A stretch of DNA of 64,000 nt from Klebsiella quasivariicola (GTDB taxonomy: Bacteria > Pseudomonadota > Gammaproteobacteria > Enterobacterales > Enterobacteriaceae), in NCBI RefSeq assembly GCF_002269255.1, contig NZ_CP022823.1, positions 2,170,001 through 2,234,000 of the forward strand. Reading direction: 5' to 3'. This document shows, piece by piece, positions 16,936 to 27,286 of this stretch (its first letter is position 1; each line of letters begins with the position of its first letter). Below the pieces are notes generated by a model. That model was not told the origin of the DNA. It made no database searches and saw only the letters and a program-made list of their open reading frames with translations. Made by a program: the position numbers and the translations under genes.

Positions 16936-18267
16936 ATGAGTACGACTGAGAGCATTGCATCCAGCCAGACAAGCCTTTCGTCCTGGCGTAAATCTGACAC
17001 CACCTGGACCCTGGGCCTGTTTGGCACCGCTATCGGCGCCGGGGTGCTGTTTTTCCCTATCCGCGCCGGCTTCGGCGGGCTGATCCCGATCCTGGTGATG
17101 CTGGTGCTGGCCTATCCCATCGCCTTCTATTGCCATCGGGCGCTGGCCCGGCTGTGCCTGTCGGGGGCTAACCCCTCCGGCAATATCACCGAGACGGTGG
17201 AAGAGCATTTTGGCAAAACCGGCGGGGTGGTGATCACTTTCCTGTACTTCTTCGCCATCTGCCCGCTGCTGTGGATTTATGGCGTCACGATCACCAATAC
17301 CTTCATGACCTTCTGGGAGAACCAGCTGCAGATGCCGGCGCTCAACCGCGGGGTGGTGGCGCTGCTCCTGCTGCTACTGATGGCGTTTGTCATCTGGTTT
17401 GGCAAAGACCTGATGGTCAAGGTGATGAGCTATCTGGTGTGGCCGTTTATCGCCAGCCTGGTGCTGATCTCCCTGTCCCTGATCCCATACTGGAATAGTG
17501 CGGTGATTGACCAGGTCAACCTCAGCGATATCGCCTTAACCGGTCACGACGGCATTCTGGTGACGGTATGGCTGGGCATCTCCATTATGGTGTTCTCCTT
17601 TAACTTCTCGCCGATCGTCTCCTCGTTTGTGCTCTCCAAACGTGAAGAGTATGAAACGCAGTTTGGCCGCGAGTATACCGAACGTAAATGCTCGCAGATC
17701 ATCTCCCGGGCCAGCATGCTGATGGTGGCGGTGGTGATGTTCTTCGCCTTCAGCTGCCTGTTTACCCTCTCACCGCAGAACATGGCGGACGCCAAGGCGC
17801 AGAATATCCCGGTGCTCTCCTATCTGGCGAACCACTTTGCCTCGATGTCGGGCACTAAATCCACCTTTGCCACGGTGCTGGAATATGGCGCGTCGATCAT
17901 CGCCCTGGTGGCCATCTTCAAATCGTTCTTCGGCCACTATCTCGGCACCCTTGAGGGGCTCAACGGTCTGATCCTGCGCTTCGGCTATAAAGGGGATAAA
18001 ACCCGGGTCTCCAGCGGCAAGCTCAACACCCTGAGCATGGTGTTCATCATGGGCTCGACCTGGATGGTGGCCTATGCCAACCCCAATATCCTCGACCTGA
18101 TTGAGGCGATGGGCGCGCCGATTATCGCCTCGCTGCTGTGCCTGCTGCCGATGTACGCCATTCGTAAAGCGCCTTCGCTGGCCAAATACCGTGGCCGTTT
18201 CGATAACCTCTTTGTGACCGCCATTGGTCTGCTGACCATCCTCAACATCGTTTACAAACTGTTCTAA
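16936..18267 (+). CDS. tdcC: TdcC, threonine/serine:H+ symporter
   Basis: A 443-residue inner-membrane transporter of the HAAAP family with about eleven hydrophobic segments, starting LGLFGTAIGAGVLFFPIRAG (about residues 30-50). Length and sequence match TdcC. It imports threonine and serine with protons for the dehydratase encoded just upstream, 25 bases away. There is no signal peptide, as expected for a multi-span carrier. Confidence 0.96.
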   Translation: MSTTESIASSQTSLSSWRKSDTTWTLGLFGTAIGAGVLFFPIRAGFGGLIPILVMLVLAYPIAFYCHRALARLCLSGANPSGNITETVEEHFGKTGGVVITFLYFFAICPLLWIYGVTITNTFMTFWENQLQMPALNRGVVALLLLLLMAFVIWFGKDLMVKVMSYLVWPFIASLVLISLSLIPYWNSAVIDQVNLSDIALTGHDGILVTVWLGISIMVFSFNFSPIVSSFVLSKREEYETQFGREYTERKCSQIISRASMLMVAVVMFFAFSCLFTLSPQNMADAKAQNIPVLSYLANHFASMSGTKSTFATVLEYGASIIALVAIFKSFFGHYLGTLEGLNGLILRFGYKGDKTRVSSGKLNTLSMVFIMGSTWMVAYANPNILDLIEAMGAPIIASLLCLLPMYAIRKAPSLAKYRGRFDNLFVTAIGLLTILNIVYKLF

Positions 18268-18294
18268 TCCGGCTCAGGCCACGCGGAGTGCAAC

Positions 18295-19503
18295 ATGACT
18301 GAATATCCGGTAGTACTGGTGATTAACTGCGGCTCGTCGTCGATCAAATTTTCCGTCCTGGACGTCGCCAGCTGCGACTGCCTGCTTAACGGTGTGGCCG
18401 AGGGCATCAACGCGGAACGGGCGTCTCTCTCGCTCAACGGCGGCGAGCCGGTGGCGCTGGCGCAGCGCGGCTACGAAGGCGCCCTGCAGGCGATTGCCGG
18501 GGCATTAGCCCAACGCGACCTCATCGACAGCGTGGCCCTGATTGGCCACCGTGTCGCCCACGGCGGCGACCTGTTCACCGAGTCGGTCATTATCAGCGAG
18601 GAGGTTATCGATAATATTCGCCAGGTATCGTCCCTGGCCCCGCTGCATAACTACGCCAGCCTCAGCGGCATCGCCTCGGCGCAGCGGCTGTTCCCGCAAG
18701 TGATGCAGGTGGCGGTCTTTGATACCAGCTTTCACCAGACCCTGGCCCCGGAAGCTTTTCTTTATGGCCTGCCGTGGGAGTATTACCAGAATCTCGGGGT
18801 ACGCCGCTACGGTTTCCACGGCACCTCGCACCGCTATGTCTCCCGGCGCGCCCTGGCGCTGCTCGGGTTACCGGAGCAGGAGAGCGGCCTGGTGATCGCC
18901 CACCTGGGCAATGGCGCCTCGATCTGCGCGGTGCGTAACGGCCGCAGTGTGGACACCTCGATGGGGATGACGCCGCTGGAAGGGCTGATGATGGGCACCC
19001 GCAGCGGCGATGTCGACTTCGGTGCCATGGCGTGGATTGCCGGGGAAACCCGGCAGACCCTCAGCGACCTGGAGCGGGTGGCCAACACCGCCTCCGGCCT
19101 GCTGGGGATCTCCGGCCTTTCTTCCGACCTGCGGGTGCTGGAGCAGGCTTGGCATGAGGGCCATGCCCGCGCCCGACTGGCGATTAAAACCTTTGTCCAT
19201 CGCATCGCCCGCCATATTGCCGGTCACGCCGCCGCGCTGCAGCGTCTCGACGGCATTATTTTCACCGGCGGGATTGGCGAAAACTCGGTGCTGATCCGCC
19301 GGCTGGTGAGCGAGCGGCTGGCGGTGTTTGGCCTTGAGATGGACGCCGCCCGCAATCAGCAGCCGAATTCGGCCGGCGAGCGCCTGATCTCCGCCGACGG
19401 CAGCCGGGTACGCTGCGCGGTTATTCCTACCAATGAAGAGCGCATGATTGCCCTCGATGCGATCCGCTTAGGCCGGATCCACACCGCGGCGGCGCTGGCC
19501 TGA
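18295..19503 (+). CDS. tdcD: TdcD, propionate/acetate kinase
   Basis: A 402-residue ASKHA-fold kinase. The N-terminal phosphate loop VINCGSSSIKFSVLD and the central HLGNGASICAVRNGRSVDTSMGMTPLEG are acetate-kinase signatures. It converts propionyl phosphate and ADP to propionate and ATP, the energy-yielding end of threonine fermentation. Placement between tdcC and tdcE identifies it as TdcD rather than AckA. The start is preceded by CGGAG, 27 bases after tdcC. Confidence 0.95.
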   Translation: MTEYPVVLVINCGSSSIKFSVLDVASCDCLLNGVAEGINAERASLSLNGGEPVALAQRGYEGALQAIAGALAQRDLIDSVALIGHRVAHGGDLFTESVIISEEVIDNIRQVSSLAPLHNYASLSGIASAQRLFPQVMQVAVFDTSFHQTLAPEAFLYGLPWEYYQNLGVRRYGFHGTSHRYVSRRALALLGLPEQESGLVIAHLGNGASICAVRNGRSVDTSMGMTPLEGLMMGTRSGDVDFGAMAWIAGETRQTLSDLERVANTASGLLGISGLSSDLRVLEQAWHEGHARARLAIKTFVHRIARHIAGHAAALQRLDGIIFTGGIGENSVLIRRLVSERLAVFGLEMDAARNQQPNSAGERLISADGSRVRCAVIPTNEERMIALDAIRLGRIHTAAALA

Positions 19504-19531
19504 CTTTTTATTCTGTAGAGAGACGATGTTC

Positions 19532-21826
19532 ATGAAAGTAGATATCGATATCCAGGATGTCCGATACGCCGACGCCTGGCAGGGGTTTCGCGGTACGGCG
19601 TGGCAAACGCAGATTAACGTTCGCGACTTTATTCAGCATAACTACACCCCTTACGAGGGCGATGAGTCCTTCCTCGCCGACGCGACGCCAGCCACCACCG
19701 CCCTCTGGGAGCAGGTGATGGCCGGGATCCGCGTCGAGAACGCTACCCATGCGCCGGTGGATTTCGACACCAATGTCGCCACCTCCATCACCGCCCACGC
19801 GGCGGGCTATATCAACCAGCCGCTGGAAAAGATCGTCGGCCTGCAAACGGACCAGCCGCTGAAGCGCGCTCTGCATCCTTTTGGCGGCATCAATATGATC
19901 AAAAGCGCCTTCGAGGCCTATGGCCGCGAAATGGATCCCGACTTTGAGTATCAGTTTACGGCGCTGCGCAAGACCCACAATCAGGGGGTATTTGACGTCT
20001 ATTCCCCGGATATGCTGCGCTGTCGCAAGTCGGGAGTGCTCACCGGGCTGCCGGACGGCTATGGCCGCGGACGGATCATCGGCGATTACCGTCGCGTGGC
20101 GCTGTACGGCATCCGCTATCTGGTTCGCGAACGTGAGCTGCAGTTTGCCGACCTGCAGCCGGCCCTGGAGCGCGGCGAGGCGCTGGAAGCCACCCTGCGC
20201 CTGCGCGAAGAGCTGGCCGAACAGCGGCGCGCGCTGCTGCAGATGCAGGAGATGGCGGCCCGCTACGGCTGCGATATCTCTCACCCGGCGCGCACTGCCC
20301 GGGAGGCGGTGCAGTGGCTCTACTTCGCCTACCTGGCGGCGGTGAAGTCGCAGAACGGCGGCGCCATGTCGCTGGGGCGCACGGCCACCTTCCTCGATAT
20401 CTATATCGAACGCGATCTGCGCGCCGGTTTGCTGAATGAGGAGCAGGCCCAGGAGCTGATTGACCACTTCATCATGAAGATCCGCATGGTGCGCTTCCTG
20501 CGCACCCCGGAATTTGACTCGCTGTTCTCCGGGGATCCCATCTGGGCGACGGAGGTGCTGGGCGGCATGGGGCTGGATGGCCGCACCCTGGTCAGTAAAA
20601 CCACCTTCCGTTACCTGCATACCCCGCACACCATGGGGCCGGCGCCGGAGCCCAACCTGACCGTGCTCTGGTCGCAGGCGCTGCCGGTGGCGTTTAAAAA
20701 ATATGCCGCCCGGGTGTCGATCGCCACCTCGTCGCTGCAGTATGAAAACGACGATCTGATGCGCAGCGATTTTGACAGCGACGACTACGCCATCGCCTGC
20801 TGCGTCAGCCCGATGGTGATCGGCAAGCAGATGCAGTTCTTCGGCGCCCGCGCCAATCTTGCCAAAACGCTGCTCTACGCGATCAACGGCGGGATGGATG
20901 AGAAACTGAAGATCCAGGTGGGGCCGAAAACCGACCCTCTGCGTGATGAGGTGCTGGACTATGACACCGTGATGGCCAGCCTCGACCACTTTATGGACTG
21001 GCTGGCGGTGCAGTACATCAGCGCGCTGAACATCATCCATTGTATGCATGATAAGTACAGCTACGAGGCGGCGCTGATGGCCCTGCACGACCGCGACGTT
21101 TACCGCACGATGGCCTGCGGCATCGCCGGCCTGTCGGTGGCAGCGGATTCGCTGTCGGCGATAAAGTACGCCCGGGTGAAGCCGGTGCGCGACCATCACG
21201 GGCTGGCGGTGGACTTTGTCATTGAGGGCGATTATCCGCAGTACGGCAACAATGACGATCGGGTCGATGCCATCGCCTGCGACCTGGTGGAGCGCTTTAT
21301 GCGCAAAATTCAGGCGCTCCCCACCTGGCGTCAGGCGGTGCCGACCCAGTCGATCCTGACCATCACCTCCAACGTGGTGTACGGGCAGAAGACCGGCAAT
21401 ACGCCGGACGGACGTCGGGCGGGGACGCCGTTCGCCCCGGGGGCCAATCCGATGCATGGCCGCGACCGGAAAGGGGCGGTGGCGTCGCTGACCTCGGTGG
21501 CGAAACTGCCGTTTACCTACGCCAAAGATGGCATCTCGTATACCTTCTCCATCGTGCCGGCGGCCCTCGGCAAAGCGCCGTCGGCGCAGGAAAACAACCT
21601 TGTGGGGCTGCTGGACGGCTACTTCCACCACGAGGAGACGGTGGAGGGGGGCCAGCATCTTAACGTCAATGTGCTGAACCGGGAAAAGCTGCTCGATGCG
21701 ATCGAACACCCGGAGCTGTATCCGAATCTGACGATCCGCGTCTCCGGCTATGCGGTCCGCTTTAACGCGCTGACCCGGGAGCAGCAGCAGGATGTGATCT
21801 CCCGAACGTTCACCAGCCAACTCTGA
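19532..21826 (+). CDS. tdcE: TdcE, 2-ketobutyrate/pyruvate formate-lyase
   Basis: A 764-residue glycyl-radical enzyme that splits 2-oxobutyrate or pyruvate with CoA into propionyl- or acetyl-CoA and formate. The glycyl radical site RVSGYAVRF is near the C-terminus (Gly about 739). The catalytic Cys pair sits in IACCVSPM at about 420. ATG 19532 is chosen over ATG 19526 because the product MKVDID then matches TdcE in start and length (764), and GTAGAGAGA lies at a suitable distance. Activation needs PflA, not encoded here. It is the last tdc gene present; the tdcF and tdcG genes of E. coli are missing. Confidence 0.96.
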   Translation: MKVDIDIQDVRYADAWQGFRGTAWQTQINVRDFIQHNYTPYEGDESFLADATPATTALWEQVMAGIRVENATHAPVDFDTNVATSITAHAAGYINQPLEKIVGLQTDQPLKRALHPFGGINMIKSAFEAYGREMDPDFEYQFTALRKTHNQGVFDVYSPDMLRCRKSGVLTGLPDGYGRGRIIGDYRRVALYGIRYLVRERELQFADLQPALERGEALEATLRLREELAEQRRALLQMQEMAARYGCDISHPARTAREAVQWLYFAYLAAVKSQNGGAMSLGRTATFLDIYIERDLRAGLLNEEQAQELIDHFIMKIRMVRFLRTPEFDSLFSGDPIWATEVLGGMGLDGRTLVSKTTFRYLHTPHTMGPAPEPNLTVLWSQALPVAFKKYAARVSIATSSLQYENDDLMRSDFDSDDYAIACCVSPMVIGKQMQFFGARANLAKTLLYAINGGMDEKLKIQVGPKTDPLRDEVLDYDTVMASLDHFMDWLAVQYISALNIIHCMHDKYSYEAALMALHDRDVYRTMACGIAGLSVAADSLSAIKYARVKPVRDHHGLAVDFVIEGDYPQYGNNDDRVDAIACDLVERFMRKIQALPTWRQAVPTQSILTITSNVVYGQKTGNTPDGRRAGTPFAPGANPMHGRDRKGAVASLTSVAKLPFTYAKDGISYTFSIVPAALGKAPSAQENNLVGLLDGYFHHEETVEGGQHLNVNVLNREKLLDAIEHPELYPNLTIRVSGYAVRFNALTREQQQDVISRTFTSQL

Positions 21827-21840
21827 GCGATCGCCAGGCC

Positions 21841-21869
21841 ACAGAGGAGCCCTGAGCGGGCTCCTCTGT
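21841..21869 (+). terminator. Terminator hairpin after tdcE
   Basis: A perfect 12-bp stem, ACAGAGGAGCCC (21841-21852) with GGGCTCCTCTGT (21858-21869), and a five-base loop, starting 14 bases after the tdcE stop. The following T-run is weak. It marks tdcE as the last gene of the operon. Confidence 0.7.
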
Positions 21870-22256
21870 TATCACCTTCACATTACCGCAACAAAATAAT
21901 CACCACTGTTGATCATATTCGCATTTTTGCACCACGCTGGCGCGCAGCCAGCGCGAACTGCATCTATGTTTAGCTCACTGGCCGGTACGGATACCGCGTT
22001 GTCCGGCTCGCCACGTGATGGCTAACGATCTCCCGACCTGAAAGGAAATGTCCCCATGCCGGATGCGGCACGGGTTGCCGTCGCGTGCGTACCGACCGGG
22101 GCGTCTGCTCTTCGGTGTTCCACTCCTTCCTGGCGGGATTTTTGCTTCTTCCACCCTGGCCGTCCTGGCGCTGCGCCTGCGTCGGCACCACACGGTAAGT
22201 GATATTTTCTGCGTCATTCCATGACGCCAGGCTTTACATCGCTGAGGAATATCCGA
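21870..22256. other. Leader/intergenic region before the LIV-type transporter
   Basis: 387 bases with no recognisable gene. A 7-bp hairpin (21935-21941 with 21947-21953) is present. The left part is AT-rich and could hold the promoter; the right part is GC-rich and could be a long untranslated leader. Two short frames beginning at 22048 and 22056 follow AAAGGAAA but have no recognisable product. Confidence 0.5.
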
Positions 22257-23372
22257 ATGTCTTTGAAACTGAAAACAATGACGCTTCATGTTGTGATAGC
22301 AGGTTGTATGAGCATGGCCTTTTACGCCCAGGCCGACGTGAAGATCGGCGTCGCCGGGCCTTTTACCGGCCCCAACGCCACCTACGGCGCCCAGTACTGG
22401 AAGGGGGCCTCGCAGGCGGTGGCCGATATCAATGCCGCCGGCGGCATCAAAGGCGAAAAGATTGTGCTGGTGCAGGGGGATGACGCGTGCGAACCGAAGC
22501 AGGCGGTGGCAGTGGCCAACCGGCTGGTGGATGAAGCGAAAGTCTCCGCCGTGGTGGGGCACTTTTGCTCTTCCTCGACGATGCCGGCCTCCGAGGTATA
22601 TGACGAAGCCGGGATCCTGACCATTACCCCCGGCTCGACCAACCCGCAGATCACCGAGCGCGGCATGAAAGATCTCTTCCGCATGTGCGGCCGTGACGAC
22701 CAGCAGGGGGTGATTGCCGCCAACTATATGCTGGACGTGCTGAAGGCGAAGAAAATTGCCGTGATCCACGATAAAGACACCTATGGTCAGGGGCTGGCCG
22801 ATGCCACCCGCGCGGCGCTGGCGAAGCGCGGCACCAAAGAAGTGTTGTACGAAGGCCTCTCCCGCGGTGAAAAAGACTTTAACGCCCTGGTGACCAAGAT
22901 CGGCGCCCTCAAGCCGGACGTGGTCTACTTTGGCGGCTGCCATCCGGAAGCGGGCCCGCTGGTGCGTCAGATGCGCGAGCAGGGGGTGCAGGCCAAATTC
23001 TTCTCTGGCGACTGTATCGTTACGGAAGAGCTGGTGACGGCCGCCGGCGGGCCGCAGTTCACCAACGGCGTGCTGATGACTTTTGGTCAGGATCCGCGCA
23101 CCCTCCCGGACGGCAAAGCGGTGATCGAGAAGTTCCGCGCCAGCGGCTTTGAGCCGGAAGGCTATACCCTCTACGCCTACGCTTCCATTCAGGCTATCGC
23201 CGCGGCCTGGAACGCCGTAGGCACCGATAACGCCAAAGCCAGCGACTGGCTGAAGAGCCACGACGTCGATACGGTGATGGGCAAGAAAGCCTGGGATGGC
23301 AAAGGCGACCTCAAGGTGTCTGACTACGTGGTCTATCAGTGGGACGACAAGGGCAAATATCACCAGCTCTGA
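22257..23372 (+). CDS. Branched-chain amino acid type ABC binding protein (LivK/LivJ family)
   Basis: A 371-residue periplasmic binding protein. The signal peptide ends AFYAQA/DVKIG at about residue 23. The mature start VKIGVAGPFTGPNATYG and the later CSSSTMPASEVYDEAGI segment are typical of Leu/Ile/Val-binding proteins. ATG 22257 is chosen: GAGGAA at 22244-22249 is well placed, and the upstream in-frame Met has no such support. It heads a five-gene transporter operon with two permeases and two ATPases. As it is a paralogue of livJ/livK, the ligand might be another amino acid or amide. Confidence 0.9.
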   Translation: MSLKLKTMTLHVVIAGCMSMAFYAQADVKIGVAGPFTGPNATYGAQYWKGASQAVADINAAGGIKGEKIVLVQGDDACEPKQAVAVANRLVDEAKVSAVVGHFCSSSTMPASEVYDEAGILTITPGSTNPQITERGMKDLFRMCGRDDQQGVIAANYMLDVLKAKKIAVIHDKDTYGQGLADATRAALAKRGTKEVLYEGLSRGEKDFNALVTKIGALKPDVVYFGGCHPEAGPLVRQMREQGVQAKFFSGDCIVTEELVTAAGGPQFTNGVLMTFGQDPRTLPDGKAVIEKFRASGFEPEGYTLYAYASIQAIAAAWNAVGTDNAKASDWLKSHDVDTVMGKKAWDGKGDLKVSDYVVYQWDDKGKYHQL

Positions 23373-23481
23373 TCGGCCACGACCTGAGGACGCTCTGTCC
23401 TTTTGACTTGCGAATCGTCACACGACGGCGGTCGCCCGGGAATTGAACCCGGCGGCCGTCTGCCTGGCGGCTGGAGGGGCT

Positions 23482-24396
<915 letters not shown>

Positions 24397-24405
24397 GGAG
24401 GCTTT

Positions 24406-25692
24406 ATGGGTGAACTGACGCGCCAGCCTGCGCGGGGTATCAAAAGCGCGCTGATCGACAGCGTGCTGGCCGGTCTTTGCGCGTTAATTGTCTTTGGCCC
24501 GATCGTCGGCGTGGTGCTTAAAGGGTATGGTTTTACCCTCGCGCCCGCGCGGGTGGCGATCCTGGTGGCGGTGGTGATGGCCGGCAGGCTGGCGCTCAGC
24601 CTGCTGCTGCAGAGCCGGCGGGGCAAGGCCTTTATTGCCCGCTTTGAGGGGGCGGATGACGGGGTGTACGTCCGGCCGCCGGGCTACCGATCGCGGCTGC
24701 GCTGGATAATGCCGCTGCTGGTGGTCCTGGCCATTGCCTTTCCGCTTCTCGCCAGCAAATACCTGCTGACCGTGGCGATCCTTGGGCTGATCTACGTCCT
24801 GCTCGGCCTGGGGCTGAATATCGTGGTGGGGCTCGCGGGCCTGCTCGATCTGGGCTATGTGGCGTTTTACGCCATCGGCGCCTACGGTCTGGCGCTGGGC
24901 TACCAGTACCTGGGCCTCGGCTTCTGGGCGATGCTGCCGCTGGGGGCGGTGATGGCGGCACTCGCCGGGGCGTTGCTGGGCTTTCCGGTGCTGCGTATGC
25001 ATGGCGACTACCTGGCTATCGTCACTCTTGGCTTTGGCGAAATCATTCGTCTGGTGCTTAACAACTGGGTGAGCTTCACCGGCGGCCCTAACGGCGTACC
25101 GGTGCCGTCGCCCACGCTGTTTGGCCTCGAGTTTACCCGCCGGGCGAAAGATGGCGGCATCCCCATCCATGAGTTTTTCCACGTCAGCTACAACCCCAAC
25201 CTGAAATTCATCTTTCTCTACGCCGTGCTGTGCCTGGTGGTGATGCTGGTGCTGCTGGTGAAACATCGTCTGACGCGGATGCCCATCGGCCGCGCCTGGG
25301 AGGCGCTGCGCGAGGATGAGATCGCCTGTCGGGCAATGGGGCTCAACCACGTGCTGGTGAAGCTCTCGGCGTTTATGCTCGGCGCGTCGACCGCCGGTAT
25401 CGCCGGGGTGTTCTTCGCCAGCTATCAGGGGTTTGTTAACCCGACGTCGTTCACCTTTTTTGAGTCGGCGCTGATCCTGGCGATTGTGGTGCTGGGGGGA
25501 ATGGGCTCCACCCTCGGGGTGGTGCTGGCGGCGTTTGTCCTGACGGTCACCCCGGAGCTGCTGCGCGGTTTTGACGAATATCGGGTGCTGCTGTTCGGCG
25601 TGCTGATGGTGATGATGATGATCTGGCGGCCGCGCGGCCTGGTGCGCACCAGCCGCAGCGGGGTCGCACTGCGAAAAGGAGTCGCGCCATGA
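24406..25692 (+). CDS. LivM-like ABC permease
   Basis: A 428-residue permease with about ten hydrophobic segments. LNIVVGLAGLLDLGYVAFYAIGAY (residues about 137-160) is the LivM signature. AWEALREDEIACRAMGLNHVLVK is the coupling loop. It starts nine bases after the LivH-like gene with GAGGAGG before the ATG, and ends in ATGA overlap with the LivG-like gene. Confidence 0.9.
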   Translation: MGELTRQPARGIKSALIDSVLAGLCALIVFGPIVGVVLKGYGFTLAPARVAILVAVVMAGRLALSLLLQSRRGKAFIARFEGADDGVYVRPPGYRSRLRWIMPLLVVLAIAFPLLASKYLLTVAILGLIYVLLGLGLNIVVGLAGLLDLGYVAFYAIGAYGLALGYQYLGLGFWAMLPLGAVMAALAGALLGFPVLRMHGDYLAIVTLGFGEIIRLVLNNWVSFTGGPNGVPVPSPTLFGLEFTRRAKDGGIPIHEFFHVSYNPNLKFIFLYAVLCLVVMLVLLVKHRLTRMPIGRAWEALREDEIACRAMGLNHVLVKLSAFMLGASTAGIAGVFFASYQGFVNPTSFTFFESALILAIVVLGGMGSTLGVVLAAFVLTVTPELLRGFDEYRVLLFGVLMVMMMIWRPRGLVRTSRSGVALRKGVAP

Positions 25693-26564
25693 CCGACAGC
25701 ATCTTACGCGTGGAGCATCTGATGATGCATTTCGGCGGCATCAAAGCGCTGAATGATGTCAATCTGGAGGTGGAGCGCGGGTCGATCACCGCCCTGATCG
25801 GCCCCAACGGCGCGGGCAAGACCACGGTGTTTAACTGCCTGACCGGTTTTTACCGGGCGACGGGGGGCAGTATTGTGCTGCGGGCGCGGGAAAAGGTCAC
25901 CGATGTCATTCAGGTGCTGGGGCAGAAGCTTCACCCGGACGATTTTCTCCACCCGGCGCAGCTGGGGCGGCGGATCTATTACAAGATGTTCGGTGGCACC
26001 CATCTGGTGAACCGCGCTGGCCTGGCGCGCACCTTCCAGAATATTCGCTTATTCCGCGAGATGTCGGTGATTGAGAACCTGCTGGTGGCCCAGCACACCC
26101 AGGTTAACCGCCATCTGCTGGCCGGGATCCTCAATACCCGTGGCTATCGGCAGGCGGAGAGTCAGGCGCTGGATCGCGCTTTTTACTGGCTGGAGGTGGT
26201 GGAGATGGTGGACTGCGCCAACCGTCTGGCGGGGACCCTCTCCTACGGTCAGCAGCGGCGGCTGGAGATCGCCCGCGCCATGTGTACCCGCCCGGAGATG
26301 ATCTGTCTGGACGAGCCGGCCGCCGGCCTCAACCCGGTGGAAACCCAGGCGCTGAGCCGGATTATTCGCTTTCTGCGCCAGCAGCACGGCATCACGGTAC
26401 TACTGATCGAGCATGATATGGGGATGGTGATGGAGATTTCGGATCATATCATCGTCCTCGATCACGGGGACGTCATCGCCCGCGGCGCGCCGCAGGCGAT
26501 CCAGGCCAACGCCAGTGTGATTGCCGCCTATCTTGGCGCTGAGGAAGAGGAGACGCGCCGATGA
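25689..26564 (+). CDS. LivG-like ABC ATPase
   Basis: A 291-residue ATPase with Walker A GPNGAGKTT at about 38-46, signature LSYGQQRRLEIARAM, and Walker B MICLDEPAAGLNP. It is somewhat longer than E. coli LivG (255), because of an insertion after residue 60 (the VTDVIQVLGQKLHPDDFLHP region) and a short acidic tail. ATGA overlaps with genes on both sides imply coupled translation. Confidence 0.9.
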   Translation: MTDSILRVEHLMMHFGGIKALNDVNLEVERGSITALIGPNGAGKTTVFNCLTGFYRATGGSIVLRAREKVTDVIQVLGQKLHPDDFLHPAQLGRRIYYKMFGGTHLVNRAGLARTFQNIRLFREMSVIENLLVAQHTQVNRHLLAGILNTRGYRQAESQALDRAFYWLEVVEMVDCANRLAGTLSYGQQRRLEIARAMCTRPEMICLDEPAAGLNPVETQALSRIIRFLRQQHGITVLLIEHDMGMVMEISDHIIVLDHGDVIARGAPQAIQANASVIAAYLGAEEEETRR

Positions 26565-27280
26565 GCCAGCCACTGCTTGCCTTTAATGAGGTGGATGTCT
26601 TCTACGGGCCGATCCAGGCCCTGAAGCAGGTCTCCCTCACCGTCAACGAGGGGGAGACGGTGGCGCTGATCGGCGCCAACGGCGCCGGTAAATCAACGCT
26701 GCTGATGTCGGTCTTCGGCCAGCCGCGCATTGCCGGCGGGGAGATTTTCTATCGCGGGGAGGCGATCAGCCGGAAATCGACCCACTTTATCGCCAGCAAC
26801 GGCATCGCCCAGGCCCCGGAAGGGCGGCGCATCTTTCCCGATATGACCGTCGAGGAGAACCTGCTGATGGGGACCATTGCCATCGGCAACCGCTATCAGG
26901 CCGAAGACAAGGCCCGAATGTATCAGCTGTTCCCCCGGCTGGAAGAGCGGCGGGGACAGCGGGCGATGACCCTCTCCGGCGGCGAGCAGCAGATGCTGGC
27001 CATCGCCCGGGCGCTGATGAGCCGACCGCGTCTGCTGCTGCTGGATGAGCCGAGTCTGGGGCTGGCGCCGCTGGTGGTGAAGCAGATTTTTCAGATCCTG
27101 CGCGAGCTGACGGCCCAGGGGATGACGCTGTTTCTGGTGGAGCAGAATGCCCGCCATGCCCTGAGTTTGTCGGACCGCGCCTATGTGATGGTGAATGGCC
27201 AGATCCGCCTGAGCGGCAGCGGCCAGGCGCTGCTCAACGACCCGGAGGTGCGTAAAGCGTATCTGGGGATCGGCGGTTGA
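26561..27280 (+). CDS. LivF-like ABC ATPase
   Basis: A 239-residue ATPase with Walker A GANGAGKST, signature LSGGEQQMLAIARAL, and Walker B LLLLDEPSLGLAP. Length equals LivF of other enterobacteria. It forms a heterodimer with the LivG-like subunit and completes the SBP-H-M-G-F set. It ends six bases before the 3' end of the convergent LysR gene. Confidence 0.9.
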   Translation: MSQPLLAFNEVDVFYGPIQALKQVSLTVNEGETVALIGANGAGKSTLLMSVFGQPRIAGGEIFYRGEAISRKSTHFIASNGIAQAPEGRRIFPDMTVEENLLMGTIAIGNRYQAEDKARMYQLFPRLEERRGQRAMTLSGGEQQMLAIARALMSRPRLLLLDEPSLGLAPLVVKQIFQILRELTAQGMTLFLVEQNARHALSLSDRAYVMVNGQIRLSGSGQALLNDPEVRKAYLGIGG

Positions 27281-27286
27281 GGGGAG

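Noticed and set aside
19508..21820. 770-codon minus-strand frame opposite tdcE
   Set aside because: Pure antisense of TdcE; its composition (His/Arg/Gly-rich) is typical of a shadow frame.
22048..22224. Short frames from ATG 22048 and ATG 22056 after AAAGGAAA
   Set aside because: They overlap in different frames, give unrecognised Arg/Pro/Ala-rich peptides, and fit chance in GC-rich DNA; treated as leader.
21975..23363. 462-codon minus-strand frame across the LivK-like gene
   Set aside because: Antisense of a binding protein with signal peptide and family motifs; no promoter or recognisable product.
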